Of a stretch of DNA of 64,000 bases, positions 9,278-17,679 are shown one piece after another (the stretch's first letter is position 1; each line of letters begins with the position of its first letter). The translations under genes and the position numbers were made by a program. Under the pieces are notes generated by a model. That model did no database searches, was not told the DNA's origin, and saw only the letters and a program-made list of their open reading frames with translations. This DNA comes from Mesorhizobium sp. WSM4306. Its GTDB lineage: Bacteria > Pseudomonadota > Alphaproteobacteria > Rhizobiales > Rhizobiaceae. The stretch covers positions 62,001-126,000 of the forward strand of contig NZ_VFTC01000018.1 of NCBI RefSeq assembly GCF_007003975.1, written 5' to 3'.

Positions 9278-11074
9278 TCACTCACCCGCTCCGTGTTGGT
9301 AAAGCTCGTCCATGCTGAGCTTTGCCAGCGTTGCGAAGGCGGCCTGTTTCTTCACCCGACCGCGGCTCAAGATCACCACGTCGTCGCAGAACGAGATGGT
9401 GCTGTGGTGATGACTGATGACAATGGTGGTGCGGCGGCCGGCCCGCGACTTCAGCGTCTCGACAATAGCGGCTTCCGACAACCCATCCACCGCACTGGTG
9501 GCTTCGTCGAGGATGAGAATATCGGGATCGCGCACCAGCGCCCGCGCCAGGGCGATCCTTTGCCTTTGTCCGGCTGACAGGTTGACGCCCCGGTATCCGA
9601 CAAGTGTGGCGTAACCCAGCGGCAGGTGCTCGATGAATTCATGTGCCTCGGCCAGCCTTGCGGCGTGCATGGCGTCGCTGGCCGACGCCGTGTCGTGGCC
9701 GTAGACAATGTTTTCAAAAATTGTGCCGTCGACCAATTCCAGGTCCTGGCTGGCCAAGGCAATGTTCCGCCGCCACTGGCTTGGGTCGATTTCAGCGAGC
9801 GGTGCCCCATCGACGAGGATCCTGCCGCTGTCGGGTTCGACGAAGCGGCACAGGAGATTGACGATCGTCGTCTTGCCGGCGCCCGAGCGGCCGATCAGCG
9901 CCGTCGAGCGGCCGCTGCGGATGTCGAACACCGCCTGATGCAGCACCGCCTCGCGCGCGTCGGGGCCGGGCAGGGCACCGGAATAGGCGAAGCTCACATC
10001 ATCGAAGCTGATCCCTTGGCGCAAGCCGTCGAACGGCAGGCTGCCCTGCGGCGCCGCGGGCTTGTCGGAAGGATCGAGCAGCCATTGCACCTCCTCCAGC
10101 GAGCCGCTCATACCTTGCAGCTGACTCCACGACATCTGCAAGGCGCGCATATGAGGCTGCAGTCGGTAGAGCAGGATGAGGAAGGCGACGGTCAGCGGGA
10201 AGCTTACATTCGCCAGCCAGGCTCCGATCACCACCGCCAGGAACAGCATCGCATGCAACACCTCGGTCAGTGGCGGCAAGACGCCCTGGCGGATCGAAAG
10301 CACGAAAGCCGCCCGCCGCACCCCATCGGACGCTTTGGCGAAAACCGCCTTTTCGTGGTTCTCCTGCCCGAAGATGCGGATCAGGCGCCCAGCATGCACC
10401 AGATGCAGCATCTGTGACGCGAGTGCGCTGTTGCGTGAGACGACGCTGCGGCTCGGCGCCTTCAGATTGGACGACAAGATCCCGTGCGCCAGCTGGACAA
10501 GCGCCAGCCCCAGCGTCACCAGCAGCGTCATCTGCCAGGACAGGAGCAGGAGGAAGGCGAGCAGGATGACGGCGGCCGAGGCACTGACGATCGCGCCGAG
10601 CAGGGCCTGGATAGCGTCGGACGCTCGCCAGGATTCGTTGGAGATGATGTTGAGCAGCCGTCCGGGGCTTTGCTGCAGGAAAAAGGGGTAGCCGACCCTG
10701 AGCAACTGCTCCGATAGTGCGCTGCGGATCGAATAACCTGCCTTGCCGTAGATGAAGCTGGTCAGCAGCGTGTTGGCGAAGGCAAAGACATTCTTCAGCA
10801 CGATCGAACCGAGGATGGCGGCCGAAATGGCTATCAGCCGCTCGCGTTCGCCGAGGTCCGCTCCAACCTGCTGGAGGAGGGCGGAGAAACCGGCCATGCC
10901 TGATGTTTCGCCACGCCCCATAATGATGCCGAGCAGCGGAATGATGAGGCCGATGCCGAGGCCTTCCAGCGCGGCGCCCGCAAGCCCGAGCCCCACCACG
11001 ACGGGAACGAGCCGCAACAGCCTGCCACCAAGCGCGCGGCGCAGCATCGGCAAGGCTGACGGGATCCGTGACAT
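9278..11074 (-). CDS. ABC exporter with fused membrane and ATPase domains (MsbA type)
   Basis: The 598-residue half-transporter starts with an ABC_membrane domain (about residues 20-310, roughly six TM segments), followed by an ATPase with Walker A GRSGAGKTT, signature LSAGQRQRIALARAL, Walker B ILILDEATSAVD and H-loop ISHHHS. The start (MSRIPSALPMLRR) is fixed by a one-base overlap with the stop of the upstream glycosyltransferase (TAATG). Location in an operon with two glycosyltransferases and an acyltransferase suggests export or flipping of a lipid-linked glycan. Lipid A (MsbA proper) is less likely from context. Confidence 0.85.
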   Translation of the reverse strand: MSRIPSALPMLRRALGGRLLRLVPVVVGLGLAGAALEGLGIGLIIPLLGIIMGRGETSGMAGFSALLQQVGADLGERERLIAISAAILGSIVLKNVFAFANTLLTSFIYGKAGYSIRSALSEQLLRVGYPFFLQQSPGRLLNIISNESWRASDAIQALLGAIVSASAAVILLAFLLLLSWQMTLLVTLGLALVQLAHGILSSNLKAPSRSVVSRNSALASQMLHLVHAGRLIRIFGQENHEKAVFAKASDGVRRAAFVLSIRQGVLPPLTEVLHAMLFLAVVIGAWLANVSFPLTVAFLILLYRLQPHMRALQMSWSQLQGMSGSLEEVQWLLDPSDKPAAPQGSLPFDGLRQGISFDDVSFAYSGALPGPDAREAVLHQAVFDIRSGRSTALIGRSGAGKTTIVNLLCRFVEPDSGRILVDGAPLAEIDPSQWRRNIALASQDLELVDGTIFENIVYGHDTASASDAMHAARLAEAHEFIEHLPLGYATLVGYRGVNLSAGQRQRIALARALVRDPDILILDEATSAVDGLSEAAIVETLKSRAGRRTTIVISHHHSTISFCDDVVILSRGRVKKQAAFATLAKLSMDELYQHGAGE

Positions 11075-12120
11075 TATCGCGCTCTGGCCTCCGCATTGGC
11101 TTCGCTGGCTTGCCGGTCCTGGCGCAGCGGCAGCCGTTTTGGCCATCCCATCATGACGAGCAGCGCAAATCTCGCGGCACCTGCCAGATTCATGACGACA
11201 ATAGGCCAGTGCGACAGATCGAGGTCGCGGTCGAAGCGTGGACGGCCCACCAGTTCCTTGAACGCGGCACGCGCGGACCAAAAGACATGGCGAAGCAGCC
11301 AAGGGGCGTGGCGGACATGTTTCAGGCACAGCGCACCATTACCGAGGCTATAGTCGCGGTGCAGCTTGTCGATCGATTTGCGGTCTCGCCGCCCGTGATG
11401 ATGCAAGACGGTCATGTCGGGCACATACTCGACCGGCATGCCGAGCAGCATCGCCCGCACGAGATAATCAGTATCCTCAGCCGAGCGTAGCGGGCCGCCA
11501 GCGCCGAAGCGTTCGTCGAACGGCCCGATGCGGGCCGCGACGTCGCGGTGCATGGTCATGTTGCAGCCGAGCACGAAGCCGCCCGGGTGGACCGCCGGGG
11601 TCAGCCGCTCGCGCGCCTCGCAACGCTTGATGGTGAAGGGCAGGTCCCGGGCATCACCGAGCTCGACGCGGCCGCCGCGGATCAGCCATTTCTCGCCGCT
11701 CCGGTAGTGCCGCTCGAGGTCGCGGAGATAGTCGCGATCGAGCTTGCAGTCATCGTCGATGAAGACCAGCACGCGGCCTCGCGCTCGCGCCAATCCGGCA
11801 TTGCGGGCAGCGGCTAGTCCGGGACGGGGCTCCGAGACGGCTGTGACTGGGATGTCTGACGTTTCGGCGATACTGGCCAGCCGCTTTGACGTGCCGTCCC
11901 GTGAACCATTGTCGACCACCACCAACTCAGCCGCGAAGGCGGCGTGCGCCCGGCATGCAGCCTGGATCGACGCTATGCAGGCCTCCAGCACAGCGGCGCG
12001 GTCGCGCGTGCAGACGATGAAGCTGACCTCAAGCGACGGCCGCTCCGATCGGGGAGATGTCGGGACGGGCGCACTCGCAAACGGGTGCTCGCGCAGGAGC
12101 GGGTGGGGCCTGTCGGTCAT
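11074..12120 (-). CDS. Glycosyltransferase family 2
   Basis: The 348-residue product has the GT-A fold signature: VSFIVCTRDRAAVLEACIASI near the N-terminus, ELVVVDNGSRDGT, and FIDDDC (DxD-type metal/nucleotide-sugar site) near residue 125. The C-terminal third holds HHHGRRDRKS and a hydrophobic segment (FALLVMMGW), suggesting membrane association. The ATG at 12120 overlaps the stop of the preceding glycosyltransferase gene (ATGA). The sugar and acceptor cannot be read from the sequence. Confidence 0.88.
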   Translation of the reverse strand: MTDRPHPLLREHPFASAPVPTSPRSERPSLEVSFIVCTRDRAAVLEACIASIQAACRAHAAFAAELVVVDNGSRDGTSKRLASIAETSDIPVTAVSEPRPGLAAARNAGLARARGRVLVFIDDDCKLDRDYLRDLERHYRSGEKWLIRGGRVELGDARDLPFTIKRCEARERLTPAVHPGGFVLGCNMTMHRDVAARIGPFDERFGAGGPLRSAEDTDYLVRAMLLGMPVEYVPDMTVLHHHGRRDRKSIDKLHRDYSLGNGALCLKHVRHAPWLLRHVFWSARAAFKELVGRPRFDRDLDLSHWPIVVMNLAGAARFALLVMMGWPKRLPLRQDRQASEANAEARAR

Positions 12121-13229
12121 ACAAGTCCTCGCTGATAACGCGCAAGCACCGCTTCGGCCGGCGTGGTTTTGAAGAAGTACGCTACCGCGTCCGCCTGCTT
12201 TCCGGCCGCTATCGAGGCCAGGCTGAGCCAGGGCGCCCAGACGCCGGGACGCAGCGCATATTGTTCGCGGCGCCGGATGAAGTTCCATCTCGCTGTCCGC
12301 GTCAGCAATTCGTGCGTCAGCGGCGGTTCTCTTTCATCGCTGACGAGCTGGTAGAGGAAATAGAACAGGTTCAGCGCGCCGGCCTCGAAGCTTGGCCGTG
12401 TGCTGGCCGGCAGCGTGGAAATCCGCTCTTCCAGCGCACGGATGAAATCGGCTGCGCGCGCAACCGTGTCGAAAGAGACGACCTCGCCGATGTCGCGCAG
12501 ATCCGCGGTGGCTTCCACGAGCCCCTCACGCTCGAGATTTTCGGCCACGATCCGCAAATGCGTCCTGCGCATTTCCTTGGCATGCCGCATGGTCACGCTT
12601 CCTGCATGGATGCGATAGACGAGCAGGTTATCGGGCGAGATGGTCGCCGGGAAACGGCCAGCAAGCCGCCTGAAGAGATCGAAATCCTCGGCGTGCCTGT
12701 ATTCTGGATCGTAATAGAGATCGTCGGTCCGTATGACCTTCCTGTTGTAGACCACCGTCGGATGCATGAATATCGTAAAGAACATCGACAATATGTCGAG
12801 CCGGCCGAACCGGAACACCGGGTCGAGCCTGCCCTTGGCGATGCGGCCGTGAAGCAAGGTATCGACGCAGGAGCCGCAGAAGCCGAGCTCGGGCCGCTGC
12901 TCGAACAGTGCCACCTGGCGCGAGAGACGCCAGGGATAGGCGACATCGTCCGCATCCATTCGCGCGACCAGCTCGCCCTGGGCCAGTCGCAGCCCTTCAT
13001 TGAGGGTGGCGACGAGGCCGCGGTTTTCACGCGAGATGACAGAAACGCGATTGTCGGCCCGGCGGCATCGTTCGAGGATATCGAGCGAATTGTCAGTCGA
13101 CCCGTCATCGATAGCGATGACCTCCAGGCGATCGTAGTCTTGCCGCAGAATGCTCCCCAGCGCAGCGGCGAGATAAGGCCCGGCATTGTAGACCGGCAGC
13201 AGGACGGAGACGAGCGGCGCGGTGGTCAT
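12117..13229 (-). CDS. Glycosyltransferase family 2
   Basis: This 370-residue product begins directly with the GT2 signature VSVLLPVYNAGPYL, followed by EVIAIDDGSTDNSLDIL and VARMDADD (the DxD site), as in WcaA/SpsA-like enzymes. The ATG at 13229 is inside a 4-base overlap with the acyltransferase stop; the frame remains open upstream but there overlaps that gene and is not coding. The C-terminal ~150 residues are helical, without a TM segment. It presumably acts on the same glycan as its neighbours. Confidence 0.88.
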   Translation of the reverse strand: MTTAPLVSVLLPVYNAGPYLAAALGSILRQDYDRLEVIAIDDGSTDNSLDILERCRRADNRVSVISRENRGLVATLNEGLRLAQGELVARMDADDVAYPWRLSRQVALFEQRPELGFCGSCVDTLLHGRIAKGRLDPVFRFGRLDILSMFFTIFMHPTVVYNRKVIRTDDLYYDPEYRHAEDFDLFRRLAGRFPATISPDNLLVYRIHAGSVTMRHAKEMRRTHLRIVAENLEREGLVEATADLRDIGEVVSFDTVARAADFIRALEERISTLPASTRPSFEAGALNLFYFLYQLVSDEREPPLTHELLTRTARWNFIRRREQYALRPGVWAPWLSLASIAAGKQADAVAYFFKTTPAEAVLARYQRGLV

Positions 13230-14398
13230 CGCTGTGCATCCGTTCGCTGTAGATCGAGCGCGGCGCGGCCATTGGGGCTGGGATAGGCGTCCGCCGCCCT
13301 GCCGAGCCAGCCGGTATCGGCGGCCCGTGCCTGGGAGCGGCGGCGCGCGACATAGGGGAAGCGGCGCTTGAGGCCGTTGAGCGGCCTTTCGAAAACCGTC
13401 CACGAGATCGAAGCGACGGCGATCGTGGCGGCGCTCGCGACCAGGAACCGCCCTGGCCCCTGCTCCGAGACATTGAGTGGAATCCAGGGCTGTGACTTGA
13501 CGGCGAGCGACAGAAGGATCGGATGGTAGAGATAGACGCCGTAGCTGATGCGGCCCAGTGACAGCAGCGGCGGCAGTTCGAAAACCCTGCCGAGCGCGCC
13601 GCCAAGGCCGGCTGAACAGGCGACGACAACGGCCACCAGCGGCACCAAGGGCAGGATCTGCAGCAGCGCCCAGCGGGCCCATTCCAGCATGGGATCGGCC
13701 GGCGCCGGGACAAGCCATTCAATCGCCAGGAAGGTGGCCGCAAGGACTGGCCAGCCTAGCCGCATCCATTGCGGCAGGCCAGCGCCTCTGGTCCGCCGGC
13801 AGGCAAGCAAAGCACCCGACGCCAGCGCATCCATCGATGCCGGCGGCAGCAGGTCGCGCGCCAGTGCCGGGGTGGCGGTGATCGGCCAGTAGAAGCGATA
13901 GGTCAGCGACAACAGGATGACGCCTATAGTGATCGCTTCCACGCGCCGGCGCGGTGCAAGAAGCACGACCAGCGGCCAGGCGATGTAGAACTGCTCCTCG
14001 ATGCTCAGGCTCCAGAAATGGCAGAGTAGCCAGGGCGTCCATTCGTTGCGCAGCGCGTACCAGAAATTCGACAGGTAAAGCGCATGCCAGACGAGCGATC
14101 CGCTGGACTGCTCCAGATCGGTCAGCCAGACGAACCCGAGCACGGCGAAATAGGGCGGGAATATGCGCAGCGCGCGCCTGATGTAGAAGGATCTCAACGC
14201 AGGCCCGGCTTCGAATTCGGCCGCGGCGCGGGCTTCGAGCAGCAGTCGGGTGATCAGGAAGCCGCTCAGCACGAAGAACAGCCGCACGCCGATATGGCCC
14301 CAAAAGGAGGACCCGTTGGGTGCCAGGAAATGAGAATAGAGAACCATCGTGACAGCGATGGCGCGCAGCGCGTCCAGCTGATTGTCGCGCGTAACCAT
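13226..14398 (-). CDS. Acyltransferase 3 family membrane protein (OafA/YrhL type)
   Basis: This is an integral membrane O-acyltransferase (390 aa). The N-terminus shows the family pattern LDALRAIAVTMVLYSHF, with the catalytic-type His in SHF near residue 22, followed by GVRLFFVLSGFLITRLL and SFYIRRALRIFPPYF. About ten hydrophobic segments follow. Such enzymes acetylate or acylate surface polysaccharides, Nod-factor-like oligosaccharides or LPS. It is the first gene of the four-gene glycan operon. A Nod-factor role (NodX-like) cannot be excluded but nothing nearby supports it. Confidence 0.87.
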   Translation of the reverse strand: MVTRDNQLDALRAIAVTMVLYSHFLAPNGSSFWGHIGVRLFFVLSGFLITRLLLEARAAAEFEAGPALRSFYIRRALRIFPPYFAVLGFVWLTDLEQSSGSLVWHALYLSNFWYALRNEWTPWLLCHFWSLSIEEQFYIAWPLVVLLAPRRRVEAITIGVILLSLTYRFYWPITATPALARDLLPPASMDALASGALLACRRTRGAGLPQWMRLGWPVLAATFLAIEWLVPAPADPMLEWARWALLQILPLVPLVAVVVACSAGLGGALGRVFELPPLLSLGRISYGVYLYHPILLSLAVKSQPWIPLNVSEQGPGRFLVASAATIAVASISWTVFERPLNGLKRRFPYVARRRSQARAADTGWLGRAADAYPSPNGRAALDLQRTDAQR

Positions 14399-14785
14399 CA
14401 GCCATTTCCGCCGGTCTGATATCTCCGAAGAAGCCGGCAGCCTGCCAGCGTTGAGAGTGCGCAGACAACATCAAACCCGCGCCTTGTGCGCGAGGCAGCC
14501 TCGAAATCGGTAGTGGCCAGCGAAAAATTCAAGCTGGTCAACTTGGCGGAATCCTCCACGGCGCACGTTCCGGTACTGAATCCCCCAGGAAATGGTGCAG
14601 CCGGGCAATGGTGCGGTGCAACACAAAATATCTATCGAACTGTAATGTTTATGTGAGTGAGTGCTAAAATGGATATGATTTGCAAGTGTGCCGTGTCGTT
14701 GACGGACTTGCTCGCGCGTCGGGCGAGTTGTATCATATCAGAAAGACCCGGTTTAATTGCATGCAACGAATCTGGATCGCTTGAT

Positions 14786-14820
14786 GTCTTCGGTAAGCTA
14801 ACAAAATAGCTTAAGAAGAC
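14786..14820. other. Long hairpin (terminator- or small-RNA-like)
   Basis: The arms GTCTTC-GG-TAAGCTA and TAGCTTA-A-GAAGAC pair over 13 bp around a 6-base loop (ACAAAA), with only a small bulge. An AT-rich run (ATTTTATTTT) follows on the plus strand, so it could terminate a plus-strand transcript or be part of a small RNA. No gene adjoins it. Confidence 0.55.
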
Positions 14821-14866
14821 AGGTATTTTATTTTATGATTGAAGTTTATATTGTTGGATAATCGAC

Positions 14867-14887
14867 AAAATCGAAACTATCGATTTT
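14867..14887. other. Perfect 8-bp inverted repeat
   Basis: AAAATCGA and TCGATTTT flank a 5-base spacer (AACTA). It lies 46 bases after the larger hairpin in the same AT-rich stretch. It could be an operator or a weak terminator stem; nothing adjacent identifies it. Confidence 0.4.
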
Positions 14888-15251
14888 GCGCAATGCAGCA
14901 TAGTCGATGGTCAATCGCCTGACGACGCTCGGTAGCACGAACGTCCTTTTTTCCTGACCGCAAAGGAGAAGTTTATGATGAACAAACGCAGCCCGAGAAG
15001 CGACCGTACAGCAGCATTTGGTGCTGAGTAGGCAATACCCGGTCAAACACCTTGCGTTTGTCTACGGCCTTTTATGAGGACGGCCGTACCAGCCTGGGAA
15101 AGATGATCGCGACAAACGGGACAAACGGATTGAACGGTCCACCACGCGCCGAAGCCTGCATTGGATGATGCGCTTTCCGTCGTGACTTCCACGCCGCTTC
15201 AGAAAGGACCGGTATACTGGTGGGCTTGGCGGCCTGTTAGCATTGTCTTGG

Positions 15252-15353
15252 GCCGACAAATGGCCGGACAGTGCCGCCTCACCCTCACGGTGCGTCTACA
15301 CCGGCAAGGCTTGCAACCACGCGACAGCCCTTTTTCCAGGTGCATCAAGCTGA
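15252..15353 (+). repeat. Diverged direct repeat, copy A
   Basis: This segment aligns with 17245-17349 in the same orientation, sharing blocks such as GCCGACAAATG, CACCGGCAA, GCGACAGCC and CCAGGTGCATC with substitutions and small indels between. In the frame matching the downstream copy it would encode an Ala-Asp-Lys start and end Pro-Gly-Ala-Ser-Ser-stop, preceded by a short hydrophobic run. It reads as a decayed copy of the same small membrane-protein gene tail. Confidence 0.6.
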
Positions 15354-15366
15354 GTGGCAGGTGCCA

Positions 15367-16275
15367 TCACGACACGTCATACTGCTGCGCCAGCGAGGCG
15401 AAAAGCTGGTCGGCGAAACGGGCAGCGGCCACCGGTAGGGTGCGGCCCTTGAGTTGGCCGACATAGAGCATGCCAGCGGGCACGTCGCGCGGGTCGAGCG
15501 GCCGGGAGGTCATGTCACCGGTCATCGCCTGGTGGGACAGGCCAATTGGGAAATGGAAGGTGATGATATTCTCCGAGATGGCGTGGTTGCGCAGGAATTC
15601 GAAGCTGTCCGACTGAATCACCGGCTCCAGCTGCAGCGATGACGATTGCGCCCCGATGTCGAGCAGGTAGCGCACGCCGTAACTTGATGTGGGAAGCGCG
15701 ATTGGATAGTCGAGGCAAGCGCGCAACCGCACCGTCTCGTGAGAAGCCAGCGGGTGATCGGGCCGCATAACCGCATGCACCGGCTGGTGCACCCGCATCA
15801 GCGTCATGAAAGCAGCCAGCCGGGTTGGCTCGTAGACGATGGCGATGTCGGCCGTGTGATCGACCAAGGCGCGCTCGGCCTCCTCCCGGTCGCGCAGGTG
15901 CACTCCGAAGGTCACATTCGGATGTTCCTTGCGGTAGAGTGAGATCTGCATCGGCAGATGGTAGGGCAATAGCGCCTGGCTGCAGGCGATCGCCACATGG
16001 CCGCGCCGGGCGCCAGCAAGGTCTGCAATCCGCGATTTCACGTGCTCCATATCGGATAACTGGTTGCGCATGTGCTGCACTAGAAGTTCGCCGGCGCTGG
16101 ACAATCGCACGCCGTGAGGCAGTCGCTCGAAAATCGCAACGCCCAGTTCGGCCTCCATCGCCAATATACGCCGGTTGAGCGCCGTCGAGGTTATGGCGAG
16201 CAATTCCGCGGCGGCGCGGATCGAACCGGTCTTGGCCACCACATCGACATAGTGAGCGGAGTTCAGGTAACGCAT
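15367..16275 (-). CDS. LysR-family transcriptional regulator
   Basis: The 302-residue product has an N-terminal winged helix-turn-helix (residues 1-60, SIRAAAELLAITSTALNRRI) and a periplasmic-binding-like effector domain (about 90-295). The usual LysR Ser/Gln-rich recognition helix is slightly altered (ITSTALNRRILAMEAELG) but in register. A canonical T-N11-A box lies 22 bases upstream of the ATG, consistent with autoregulation. It is divergent from the small secreted protein at 16488, a plausible target. The effector is unknown. Confidence 0.88.
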   Translation of the reverse strand: MRYLNSAHYVDVVAKTGSIRAAAELLAITSTALNRRILAMEAELGVAIFERLPHGVRLSSAGELLVQHMRNQLSDMEHVKSRIADLAGARRGHVAIACSQALLPYHLPMQISLYRKEHPNVTFGVHLRDREEAERALVDHTADIAIVYEPTRLAAFMTLMRVHQPVHAVMRPDHPLASHETVRLRACLDYPIALPTSSYGVRYLLDIGAQSSSLQLEPVIQSDSFEFLRNHAISENIITFHFPIGLSHQAMTGDMTSRPLDPRDVPAGMLYVGQLKGRTLPVAAARFADQLFASLAQQYDVS

Positions 16276-16296
16276 CGGCAGCCTCCGGCATCACCG

Positions 16297-16311
16297 CTGC
16301 AATTCTTGCAG
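16297..16311. promoter_or_regulatory. LysR-type T-N11-A operator
   Basis: CTGCAA-TTC-TTGCAG is a perfect interrupted palindrome containing T(16298)-N11-A(16310), the consensus LysR recognition box. It lies between the divergent LysR gene and the 16488 gene, close to the LysR start, where autorepressing LysR proteins usually bind. Confidence 0.6.
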
Positions 16312-16487
16312 CAGGCTGAACAAAACATAGCACAAGACAGCAGCACCGTCATCGACATAATTAAACCTGTCGACATATGAGTGAAGAAGTATCTTCAAGC
16401 GACATTGATCATTTAAAATCAATGAAAGCCGGTGCAATGGATTTGCTCCAGCTCCCTCAGTAAATTATTAATCAAAAAGGAGAAATC

Positions 16488-16808
16488 ATGCGCTACATAT
16501 CGTTTGTAAGCTTAGCTTCTCTCGGTTTTGTTGCCATTATAAATGTATCTGCGATTGCCGCCGAGCAATGCAACGATACGAATGAGTCATCGAGCCTACC
16601 AGGTTATATTCATCAATGTAGTGTGACTTCCAAGACAAATATCGATGAAAGAGCCCTAGCAGACGCCGGAGAGCGTAAAAGCTGCGGTTCGGATTGTGCG
16701 CAAGTTTACAGTATGTGCAAGCCCAGCAGGGGTAGAGATTGCCGCCAAGAATACAAATCCTGTTCTTGGAAGTGCGTCTTTGGTGCGGAAACAACGATTA
16801 GTCAGTAG
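16488..16808 (+). CDS. Small secreted Cys-rich protein of unknown function
   Basis: The 106-residue product has a clear Sec signal peptide (MRYISFVSLASLGFVAIINVSA/IAA) and a mature part with eight cysteines. Three Cys pairs are closely spaced (SCGSDC, CKPSRGRDC, CSWKC), suggesting disulfides. AAGGAG sits six bases before the ATG. Base composition is AT-richer than the core genes. I recognise no family; the spacing CxxxC...CxxxC is reminiscent of small periplasmic Cys-motif proteins, but that is weak. It is divergent from a LysR gene, which may regulate it. Confidence 0.65.
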   Translation: MRYISFVSLASLGFVAIINVSAIAAEQCNDTNESSSLPGYIHQCSVTSKTNIDERALADAGERKSCGSDCAQVYSMCKPSRGRDCRQEYKSCSWKCVFGAETTISQ

Positions 16809-16897
16809 AGAAAATCTGACATTTGAAATCTTTGTGCGGAATTCTTGTTTGGCGTTTAGTGCGCGAGTCGGGCGGATACGCGCCGAAGTTCCCATAA

Positions 16898-17155
16898 CTG
16901 TTTCGCCCGCCGACCGCTGCGTGTGCACAAGGAGGCTTCTTCCTTGTCAAAAGAAAGGGCCGCGCCGTTGCTCTGGCCTTGTTCTTCTATGCATTGTTCA
17001 TCGCGGGAATCACTTTTGCTGCCAGAATCGGGATGAACGATGGCGGAAGAAATATTTTTCTTGCCCTAATTATCGTCGCAATCGGGTGGCGCGGCATTCT
17101 AGCGACCCGGGTCTACCGCGAGGCACACAACCTCAAGACCGGTGGAAGAGAGTGA
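16898..17155 (+). pseudogene. Small two-TM membrane protein gene lacking a usable start
   Basis: This frame encodes a coherent membrane protein: AVALALFFYALFIAGITFAARIG, then NIFLALIIVAIGWRGILATRVYREAHNLKTGG and a TGA at 17153-17155. It has no ATG, GTG or TTG between the preceding in-frame TAA (16895) and the first TM segment. A TTG at 16944 follows a good AAGGAGG but is one base out of frame; a one-base change in the A/G run 16949-16960 would join them. I read it as a recently frameshifted gene, unless a sequence error is involved. Confidence 0.5.
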
Positions 17156-17349
17156 TTGCGGTTTCGGCCCTTTTCATGGTTCTGGCTATCTTGGCTGTCG
17201 TCGGTCTGACTTTTGTGCTGGGTCTGGCTAGACACAGGTTTCGTGCCGACAAATGCCTAGACGCTGCCGCTTCACGCCTGACGGGTGCGCCTCACCGGCA
17301 ACACGTGCCAACTACGCGACAGCCTTTATGTCCAGGTGCATCGGATTGA
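17152..17349 (+). CDS. Small single-TM protein, possibly degraded at the C-terminus
   Basis: GTG 17152 overlaps the TGA of the preceding frame (GTGA), as in an operon. The 65-residue product has one strong TM segment (ALFMVLAILAVVGLTFVLGLA) followed by FRADKCLDAAAS and a low-confidence tail. The DNA of the tail (17245-17349) is the second copy of the diverged repeat at 15252-15353. The tail differs in reading frame between the two copies, suggesting decay after the conserved ADK motif. No family recognised. Confidence 0.4.
   Translation: MIAVSALFMVLAILAVVGLTFVLGLARHRFRADKCLDAAASRLTGAPHRQHVPTTRQPLCPGASD
17245..17349 (+). repeat. Diverged direct repeat, copy B
   Basis: This is the same-strand partner of 15252-15353. 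Both copies begin at the codons for Ala-Asp-Lys and end at a stop codon after a Pro-Gly-Ala-Ser stretch. The spacing between copies is about 2 kb and encloses the LysR gene, so duplication of a small gene followed by decay is the simplest reading. Confidence 0.6.
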
Positions 17350-17633
17350 AGGCACGCCGGTGGGCAGTTCGGCGAGTCATGTACGGTCGAGACTTGGAAG
17401 CTTAACCTCACCAAGAGCCTAGACCGGTGGATCTCAGGAACCATCGCCGGTGAATCTGATAACTTGGCGCACAGCCGTTTGCTCATTTACCCAGAACGAA
17501 GTCCGTTGGGAGGGGGCCGGTCCTGATTTGCGGTATGGCTGCCAACGAAGCCTTCTAAGGTGGGTTTTCGGGTGGATGGAAATCCATCCAGTTCTTGTAT
17601 CCTACTGGGAATAAAGCATTTTCAGTAGAAAAT

Positions 17634-17679
17634 TGGTGCCGCTTAGGTGACTCGAACACCTGACCCCATCATTACGAAT
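17634..17679 (-). other. Left attachment site (displaced tRNA-Thr 3' end)
   Basis: This is identical over 46 bases to the 3' portion (anticodon arm, T arm, acceptor 3' strand and CCA) of the tRNA-Thr gene at 27818-27893. The identity ends exactly in the anticodon region, and the 5' half of a tRNA is absent, so this is not a functional tRNA. Immediately to its left, CTACTG / CAGTAG (17602-17628) forms a stem that was probably the original tRNA terminator. Confidence 0.9.

Larger units (their letters stand above)
14399..15366. other. AT-richer intergenic region with hairpins and repeat remnants
   Basis: Nearly 970 bases lack a convincing gene. The stretch 14600-14890 is clearly AT-richer than its surroundings. 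It contains two strong hairpins (14786-14820 and 14867-14887), a short inverted repeat near 15063-15090 (TACGGCC / GGCCGTA), and at 15252-15353 a diverged copy of a sequence found again at 17245-17349. Open frames at 14846-15046 and 15161-15466 lack ribosome-binding sites and show no family likeness. It may also hold the acyltransferase-operon promoter at its left edge. Confidence 0.5.

Noticed and set aside
14846..15046. Small gene of 66 codons on the minus strand
   Set aside because: No ribosome-binding site, Cys-rich but without a signal peptide and overlapping a hairpin.
16696..17349. A single 217-codon gene
   Set aside because: Its first half is out of frame with the coherent two-TM protein at 16898-17155; only the end (from GTG 17152) looks coding.
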